64,000 nt of DNA, from NCBI GenBank assembly GCA_900544285.1, contig UQUT01000003.1, positions 1 to 64,000 of the forward strand, in the 5' to 3' direction. Source of the stretch: an uncultured Eubacterium sp. GTDB taxonomy: Bacteria; Bacillota; Clostridia; Oscillospirales; CAG-272. The translations under genes were made by a program, and so were the position numbers. Positions 59,507-64,000 of this stretch are shown here, one piece after another. The notes beneath the pieces were generated by a model. That model was not told where the DNA came from and made no database searches. It was given only the letters and a program-made list of their open reading frames with translations. The stretch's first letter is position 1, and each line of letters begins with the position of its first letter.

Positions 59507-61195
59507 ATGGCATACTTAAAGAACAAAGCATTATTTTTCACAACGTCGCCCCGCACCCCGTCTAAAATGATACCAGAGATACAGTTGTTAAGTGAGCATT
59601 TTTCCGGGCAAAAATGGAATAAGGGATCGCAGATTGCATTTATAGACCTTTTAGCACAATCAGGCTTTTTTGAGGGTAGCGGTTCGTCGAACAATAAAGA
59701 CTTTAGCGCAAGAGATAGGATAAATCGAGCACCAAAATCGTTAGGTTTTGTTGACTTATCCCCGGAAATTCAATTAACTGACGCAGGAAAAGCATTAGTT
59801 TATGGAAAGCGCCCGCAGGAAGTGTTCTTGCGTCAACTGTTGAAGTTTCAGTTTCCGTCTCCGTACCATGTTGAAGCAGCAGGTATTGAGGGAACTTTCT
59901 TTATAAAGCCGTATTTAGAGATTATACGGCTTATTCGAGATTTAGAAAGCCTATCTTTTGATGAATTAAAAATCTTCGCTCTTATGATGACGGATTATAG
60001 ACAGTATGAAACCGTCAAAAAAGCTATTCTTGATTTTCGTGCAGAAATGGCATGCCATAGGGGACAGTATAAAAAGTTTGCAGATGAAAAATGGACCGAA
60101 GCGCTTTTACGGACGTATGCAGACGATATTGACGCGGGCAATACAAAAACCCGCGAAACAACTGACAAGAGCCTGAAAAAATTCCTTAACACAAAGAAAA
60201 GCAACACAAGAGATTATACTGACGCGTGTTTCCGGTATTTGCGCTATACTGGCCTTGTTTCTATTTCTCATAGAAATCGGTCTATCGCTATCTATCCTGA
60301 TAAAATAAAGGAAGTTGACTTCATTCTCTCAACTATTGATCGTAAACCCGTTTTTGTTGATGATGCGGACGGTTACAAAACATATTTGTTCAATCCTGCA
60401 ATCCCGGCGCTGTTTGTTGATAGTATCGAAAATGTCATTGACCATATAATGCGCATAAGTGACTATACGCAAAGGCAACTTTTCGGGAAAAGTATTGAAG
60501 AACTGAAAGATATTCGTGACGCTATCATTGCAGAGCGAAAAGCAGCCGTTATCAATGCTCAGGTTACGGAGATTAAATCTTATGCTCTGTATTCAGAAAT
60601 TATTGATACCTTCAACGAGATAATATCTGATGGATACTATGACGCTCCGCTGATGCTTGAATATAATACATGGCGAGCTATGACAATGCTTGACGGCGGG
60701 AACATAAAGGGCAATTTCAAGTTTGATGATGTCGGACAGCCCCTTTCAACAGCGTCCGGGAATATGCCGGATATTGAATGTGACTATGATGATTTTGTTT
60801 TATCGGTAGAAGTAACCATGCAACAGGGGCAGCGCCAATATGAAAGTGAGGGCGAACCCGTAGCGCGACATTTTGGGCAGATAAAAAAACGAACAGGTAA
60901 AGACACCTACTGCTTATTTATTGCCCCGACTATCAACAAGGCAAGTTTAGCGCACTTCTTTGCGTTGAATAAAATAGGTATTTCTTACTATGGAGGCACG
61001 ACAAAGATTATTCCCCTTGAATTAGATCAGTTTATGCGTCTTGTGGAAAACTCCTATAATTATCACACGCAACCGACCCCGCATAATATCCGTCAATTTC
61101 TTGATGAAGTTATGAGACAAGAGGAACTTGCTGTTGATGAAAACGACTGGAATGATAAAATTCAAACTTGCGTTGCAGAATGGTTAGCGGCATAA
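59507..61195 (+). CDS. AlwI-family type II restriction endonuclease
   Basis: 562 residues. The order ALFFTTSPRTPSKMIPEI, then WNKGSQIAFIDLLAQSGFFE, DRINRAPKSLGFVDLS and LTDAGKAL is that of the AlwI family. The C-terminal nuclease half has DIECDYDDFVLSVEVTMQQG, whose acidic residues are likely metal ligands, followed by HFGQI and YCLFIAP. AlwI itself cleaves near GGATC. Paired with a Dam-type methylase, the target is probably GATC-related. ATG 59507 has GGGAGG. Confidence 0.88.
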   Translation: MAYLKNKALFFTTSPRTPSKMIPEIQLLSEHFSGQKWNKGSQIAFIDLLAQSGFFEGSGSSNNKDFSARDRINRAPKSLGFVDLSPEIQLTDAGKALVYGKRPQEVFLRQLLKFQFPSPYHVEAAGIEGTFFIKPYLEIIRLIRDLESLSFDELKIFALMMTDYRQYETVKKAILDFRAEMACHRGQYKKFADEKWTEALLRTYADDIDAGNTKTRETTDKSLKKFLNTKKSNTRDYTDACFRYLRYTGLVSISHRNRSIAIYPDKIKEVDFILSTIDRKPVFVDDADGYKTYLFNPAIPALFVDSIENVIDHIMRISDYTQRQLFGKSIEELKDIRDAIIAERKAAVINAQVTEIKSYALYSEIIDTFNEIISDGYYDAPLMLEYNTWRAMTMLDGGNIKGNFKFDDVGQPLSTASGNMPDIECDYDDFVLSVEVTMQQGQRQYESEGEPVARHFGQIKKRTGKDTYCLFIAPTINKASLAHFFALNKIGISYYGGTTKIIPLELDQFMRLVENSYNYHTQPTPHNIRQFLDEVMRQEELAVDENDWNDKIQTCVAEWLAA

Positions 61196-61250
61196 ATGTT
61201 TAACATTTGATTGTAGATTTAAAAAACAAATAAGCGACAAACGGGTATAA

Positions 61251-61292
61251 AAAACGGCGAAATCCTTATTTTACAAGGGTTTTCGCCGTTTT
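61251..61292 (+). terminator. Terminator after the restriction endonuclease gene
   Basis: AAAACGGCGAAA ... TTTTCGCCGTTTT, about 12 bp with CCTT/AAGG inside; symmetrical, so it may also serve the minus-strand XRE gene. Confidence 0.88.
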
Positions 61293-61361
61293 GAATATTC
61301 TCTCTTACAAAATTAATATCAAACAAGGAATCTATATCGCATGACTGTTGTCCTTTCTCAA

Positions 61362-61580
61362 TCAATCCCTATTATTATTCGGCACTATCTCCACTATATC
61401 ATCCATCGTGCAACCGAGTGCCGTGCAGATTTTCACGAGCACGTCGCTTGATACGGTTGCACCGTCTTTTTTCATTTTTGCGAGCGTTGCAGGGCTGATT
61501 CCCGCCTTTGCGGCGAGCTCCTTGCTTTTCATCTCGCGGTCAATCAGCAGTTTGAATAATTTTTTGTAGCTTGCAGCCAT
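61362..61580 (-). CDS. Small XRE/HTH_26-type regulator
   Basis: 72 residues, almost only an HTH: KKLFKLLIDREMKSKELAAK and GISPATLAKMKKDGATVSSD, then VLVKICTALGCTMDDIVEI. ATG 61580 has GAGGTGG; the longer frame to 61667 is not supported. A similar small regulator, the C protein, controls many type II restriction-modification systems; whether this one does so is not known. It is convergent with the endonuclease gene. Confidence 0.85.
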   Translation of the reverse strand: MAASYKKLFKLLIDREMKSKELAAKAGISPATLAKMKKDGATVSSDVLVKICTALGCTMDDIVEIVPNNNRD

Positions 61581-61617
61581 TTTCCACCTCATATATGGAT
61601 AGATTTGTACTTTTACA

Positions 61618-61645
61618 GTATACAATAATTTCCGACAAATTGCAA
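61618..61645 (-). promoter_or_regulatory. Promoter of the small XRE gene
   Basis: Minus strand: TTGCAA (61645-61640), 17 bp, TATACT (61623-61618). The remainder of 61646-61800 has no visible feature. Confidence 0.7.
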
Positions 61646-61800
61646 GGGGAAAACAGAATAAATTCAAAGAACATCGATTTTTTTGTGTGCTGATGCTCTG
61701 TTAAAGCAATATAAAGGTCAAAAATTCGGGAACAGAGCGTGCCGCCGATATTTATTTGTATAAACTCATCCCTCAGGTTATCTTCTTAACCTCCCGATTA

Positions 61801-61829
61801 TTCACATTGCCGCGCATAAGGTGTATAAT
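61801..61829 (+). promoter_or_regulatory. Promoter of the DUF7695-like gene
   Basis: TTCACA (61801-61806), 17 bp, TATAAT (61824-61829), with ACGGAGG before the start codon. Confidence 0.7.
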
Positions 61830-61876
61830 ACTCAAAATAACCACTCAACAAATCCGATTCACGGAGGATATCAATC

Positions 61877-62233
61877 ATGTGCAACCACGACACTTATCAG
61901 TGCAATTCCGCAAAGCCCGAAATCATACATAACCGCGGCCGTTGCAAACTGTGCGGAGACATCATTGAATCGACCGACCGCCACGAGTTTGTCACCTGCC
62001 GATGCGGAGCTTGCTCGGTTGACGGAGGGCATGATTATCTCAGGCGGTGTCTTGCCTCGCCGGATTACTTTGAGGAATTGTCGGTTATAAAGCCCTGCGG
62101 CGACAGTTGCGAAAATGCTTCGGACAACAATCCGAAATCCGATCCCGACGCGGTCATTGACGCTGCCGCAAAACGGATTCTTGAGGAATACCGCGATGCT
62201 TTTACGGAACTTGCGAAAGGATCGGACGATTAG
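61877..62233 (+). CDS. DUF7695-like zinc-ribbon protein
   Basis: 118 residues. NRGRCKLCGDIIESTDRHEF and TCRCGACSVDGGHDYLRR form a four-Cys zinc ribbon (C23, C26, C41, C43) of the kind named DUF7695. The rest is acidic and helical. No function is known. It stands between the restriction genes and the DUF3990 pair and has its own promoter. Confidence 0.75.
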   Translation: MCNHDTYQCNSAKPEIIHNRGRCKLCGDIIESTDRHEFVTCRCGACSVDGGHDYLRRCLASPDYFEELSVIKPCGDSCENASDNNPKSDPDAVIDAAAKRILEEYRDAFTELAKGSDD

Positions 62234-62263
62234 ACGTCATTCCCGAAGCCATATCTTCGCAAA

Positions 62264-62325
62264 TATCGCTTTGGTGATATTTTTTCTTGCAATCGCTTGA
62301 CAAATTATCGCTTTGGTGATACAAT
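62264..62325 (+). promoter_or_regulatory. Promoter with twin operators before the DUF3990 gene
   Basis: TATCGCTTTGGTGATA occurs twice, at 62264-62279 and 62306-62321, 42 bp apart (four helical turns). It is an imperfect palindrome (TATCGC/GTGATA). The promoter is TTGACA (62297-62302), 17 bp, TACAAT (62320-62325), so the second operator covers the spacer and -10. This fits autorepression by the HTH protein encoded at 63014. Confidence 0.85.
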
Positions 62326-62355
62326 GTAGGCGAAGATAATCGGAGGTAGCCTGAT

Positions 62356-63048
62356 ATGAACAAAATAATCACCTTATTTCACGGCTCGGAAAAGGTCATA
62401 GAAGTGCCTTCTTTCGGTGAGGGCAAAAGAAATAATGATTTCGGGCTCGGATTTTACTGCACCGAAACCGAAAAGCTTGCGAAAGAGTGGGCGGTTTCTT
62501 CTTTAAGAGACGGCTTTTGCAATCGTTATACATTGGATACCGAATATATGAAGATCCTGAATCTGAACAGCCCCGATTATACCATTCTCAACTGGATCGC
62601 CGTTCTTGTCGAGCATCGCCTGTTCTCAATCAGGACGCCCATTGCAAGAAGAGCGAAAAAATATCTGATTGACAATTTCGGCATAAACGTAAATGCTTTC
62701 GATATCGTTACCGGCTACCGTGCGGATGACTCATATTTTGATTATGCGGAATCCTTCCTGAACAATGCAATCTCCGTTGAACAGCTTGCAGCTGCAATGA
62801 AGCTCGGAAAGCTCGGCGAACAGATTGTTCTCAAATCGCAATTCGCTTTTTCCCGCATTCGATTTGAGGGGTTCGACGTTGCCGAAAAAGAAGAGTTTTA
62901 TGTTCTACGCAAGGCAAGAGATGATGAGGCGAACCGACTGTATCTTGAGCTGCTTGAGGAAGAAAGCGACGGCTTGTATATACAGGATATTATAAGAGGA
63001 GGGATTACAAACGATGACTCGCGCATACCAAGAAATATATCTGAATAA
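62356..63048 (+). CDS. DUF3990 protein, ADP-ribosyltransferase-like toxin candidate
   Basis: 230 residues. LFHGSEKVIEVP (His9-Gly10-Ser11) and NNDFGLGFYCTETEKLAKEW (Tyr34) fit the first two segments of ART folds; GEQIVLKSQFAF could provide the third. DUF3990 is common in gene pairs with HTH partners and is considered to be related to ADP-ribosyltransferases. It ends 35 bp into the next gene. AATCGGAGG lies before ATG 62356. Toxin activity is inferred from family and layout. Confidence 0.8.
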   Translation: MNKIITLFHGSEKVIEVPSFGEGKRNNDFGLGFYCTETEKLAKEWAVSSLRDGFCNRYTLDTEYMKILNLNSPDYTILNWIAVLVEHRLFSIRTPIARRAKKYLIDNFGINVNAFDIVTGYRADDSYFDYAESFLNNAISVEQLAAAMKLGKLGEQIVLKSQFAFSRIRFEGFDVAEKEEFYVLRKARDDEANRLYLELLEEESDGLYIQDIIRGGITNDDSRIPRNISE

Positions 63049-63652
63049 AGCACAGTCCGTGTTGGGTGATGCCTTCGATTACGCCATCAATACCTGCGAC
63101 ATTGCCGGCAACGATTTTATCAAGCTGTTTTCGGCGAGCACTGTCTCCGGTCGTATGGAAAACGGAGAGCCCGCTACTCTTGCGGGAATGAGCGGGATTG
63201 AAATTGCCTCCGAAATCATATCGGAAACGATGGGCAAAGAGCCTTCCCAAAAACAAAAAGAACGGTTCGACCGTTCAAAAGAATACTGGATTGGTTGGGC
63301 TGTTGCTTACTATCAATGGTTTTCTGGCAGAAAATACAGCGAAATCTTCAGGGTTTTCTCTTATGACGACCTGCTGCAAATGTATCATCCTCTTCACGAA
63401 GCAGACATTACAAAATTCGTGGATGTCGTTGATAAGCGAATACGCGCATACTACGCGGAAACCAATTTGAAACGTATTCGCACCGCATACGGATGCACAC
63501 AAGCGGATCTTGCAAAAAAAGCAGACGTCAGTCTTCGCTCTGTTCAAATGTATGAGCAGCGCAACAAGGACATCAATAAAGCAAGTGTCGAGACCGTGTA
63601 TCGCCTTGCAAAATCTCTCGGCTGCACAGTGGAAGATCTGATTGAAAAATAG
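63014..63652 (+). CDS. HTH-containing partner (antitoxin candidate) of the DUF3990 protein
   Basis: 212 residues. An N-terminal helical part (DFIKLFSASTVSGRMENGEP, about 35-55, then KEYWIGWAVAYYQWFSGRKY, about 90-110) is followed by a C-terminal XRE domain (AYGCTQADLAKKADVSLRSV, then LGCTVEDLIEK). It should bind the twin operators upstream, and its N-terminal part may hold the DUF3990 protein inactive. ATG 63014 has AGGAGGG. The 35-bp overlap with the upstream gene ties their expression. Confidence 0.82.
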   Translation: MTRAYQEIYLNKAQSVLGDAFDYAINTCDIAGNDFIKLFSASTVSGRMENGEPATLAGMSGIEIASEIISETMGKEPSQKQKERFDRSKEYWIGWAVAYYQWFSGRKYSEIFRVFSYDDLLQMYHPLHEADITKFVDVVDKRIRAYYAETNLKRIRTAYGCTQADLAKKADVSLRSVQMYEQRNKDINKASVETVYRLAKSLGCTVEDLIEK

Positions 63653-63744
63653 GCAACATTGTTTTGGCTTTCGTGATGTTGTATCCGATTATATACGCAC
63701 GGGATTGCAAGCCGGATTCAAAATTACAGCCGGAATTTTCAAAT

Positions 63745-63780
63745 CTCTTTTCTTTGTCTACTGCGTCGCAAAAGCTGATT
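63745..63780 (+). repeat. Island module-border motif, copy e
   Basis: TTTTCTTTGTCTACTGCG then TCGCAAAAGCTGATTC, the most divergent of five copies. It follows the DUF3990/HTH pair. The sequence 63653-64000 otherwise holds no supported gene. Confidence 0.45.
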
Positions 63781-63794
63781 CTTCGGGCTATGGA

Positions 63795-63985
63795 TTTGAC
63801 CACAGTTTGTGTCACAGACAGGATTGAAACAGGCTGTCGGCATATACAATAAAGCACGGTCGACCACAGGGCTGACCATTTACAGATTTTTGGGTGCGGC
63901 AGAAAAAACTCTGTTCTTTTTTCTGCCGACAAAGCCCGCCCGGAATCCGCGCAAAAAGCGGTCTGACCACAGTTTTTACCACATA
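63795..63985 (+). repeat. Putative integrase arm-type sites, right
   Basis: TTTGACCACA (63795-63804), GTCGACCACA (63859-63868), CTGACCATT (63872-63880), TCTGACCACA (63962-63971) and TTTACCACAT (63975-63984). All are in the same orientation as the two left-hand copies at 45729 and 45741. Clusters of short direct repeats at both element ends are what arm-binding integrases use. Confidence 0.5.
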
Positions 63986-64000
63986 CAAACGCGGAACACG

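Larger units (their letters stand above)
45625..64000. mobile_element. Integrated element/genomic island at tRNA-Pro (right end outside window)
   Basis: Recombination and control genes: two tyrosine integrases, Xis-like HTH, replication-initiator-like HTH, ribbon-helix-helix protein, LexA-type repressor and XRE regulators. Cargo: DUF4238, AlkZ-like, ECF sigma fusion, AlwI-type restriction-modification and a DUF3990/HTH pair. IS21 and def fragments mark past rearrangement. Putative arm sites (GACCACA) lie 105-126 bp after the tRNA and in 63795-63985. No relaxase, coupling protein, T4SS, capsid or terminase gene is visible, so it is either a non-self-transmissible island, a satellite, or truncated by the window edge. 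Confidence 0.8.

Noticed and set aside
63895..63929. Terminator candidate CGGCAGAAAAA/TTTTTCTGCCG
   Set aside because: The 11-bp hairpin is real, but no U-tract follows and there is no gene directly upstream on either strand; it may be part of the attachment region instead.
63642..63932. Short frames on both strands at the right edge
   Set aside because: They overlap the module motif and the GACCACA repeats; no ribosome-binding site or motif supports them.
1..64000. CRISPR array
   Set aside because: No regularly spaced 25-40-bp repeats and no cas genes were seen. The GGCAAAAGAAACTT array has only three units with related, not unique, spacers.
45625..64000. Prophage
   Set aside because: Integrases, LexA-like and XRE regulators are present, but there are no capsid, portal, terminase, tail or lysis genes within the window.

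Overview
The window reads as a chromosomal piece of a Gram-positive, low- to mid-GC Firmicute of class Clostridia, probably an Oscillospirales/Eubacteriales gut lineage; this is inferred from gene content only. Pointers are HPr kinase, the c-di-AMP phosphodiesterase GdpP with its YybS-type partner, ROK glucokinase, an L10 leader, a yybP-ykoY riboswitch, a BirA without a DNA-binding domain, and TTGACA/TATAAT promoters with AGGAGG-type ribosome-binding sites.

Positions 1-45.6 kb are ordinary core chromosome in short operons. From left to right: a PMM-like HAD phosphatase and an intracellular GH28 protein (minus); a Mn2+-type riboswitch with a cation P-type ATPase; a GNAT enzyme; rplI-dnaB-tilS-hpt; an ADP-ribosylglycohydrolase; a YfbR-like nucleotidase with an M18 aminopeptidase and lipoate ligase (minus), flanked by a palindromic repeat family; hprK-yybS-gdpP (minus); a DUF421/DUF4363 pair; malQ; mntP; two AI-2E-type permeases bracketing tRNA-Arg(CCT), a GNAT and an SGNH hydrolase; a GlmU-like protein-glmM-glmS hexosamine operon; a methyltransferase; glucokinase; a methyltransferase/PAP2 pair; an MFS carrier with GDPD; a wall amidase; then rpmH-rnpA-yidD-yidC-jag-mnmE-birA and the L10-leader-controlled rplJ-rplL. 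The themes are sugar and cell-envelope metabolism, metal export, second messengers and translation.

From tRNA-Pro(GGG) at 45.55 kb to the right edge (64 kb) the character changes to an integrated mobile element or genomic island. It has two overlapping tyrosine integrases, an excisionase-like gene, a replication-initiator-like HTH protein, a ribbon-helix-helix protein, a LexA-type repressor with paired operators, XRE regulators and IS21/def debris. Cargo includes a DUF4238 protein, an AlkZ-like DNA glycosylase, an ECF sigma factor fused to an unknown domain, a Dam-type methylase with an AlwI-family endonuclease (type II restriction-modification), and a DUF3990 ART-like toxin with an HTH partner behind twin operators. 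GACCACA-type direct repeats lie just after the tRNA and again in the last 210 bp; I interpret them as integrase arm sites, which would put the right junction just beyond the window. No relaxase or conjugation genes are visible.

The best leads are: the sigma fusion with a strong in-frame internal start and an ECF-like promoter; the integrase with a second arm-binding-like domain at its C-terminus; a 60-bp duplication that bounds an inserted glycosylase/immunity-like module; a recurrent 3' motif that divides the island into modules; and the bistable leader before the excisionase gene.
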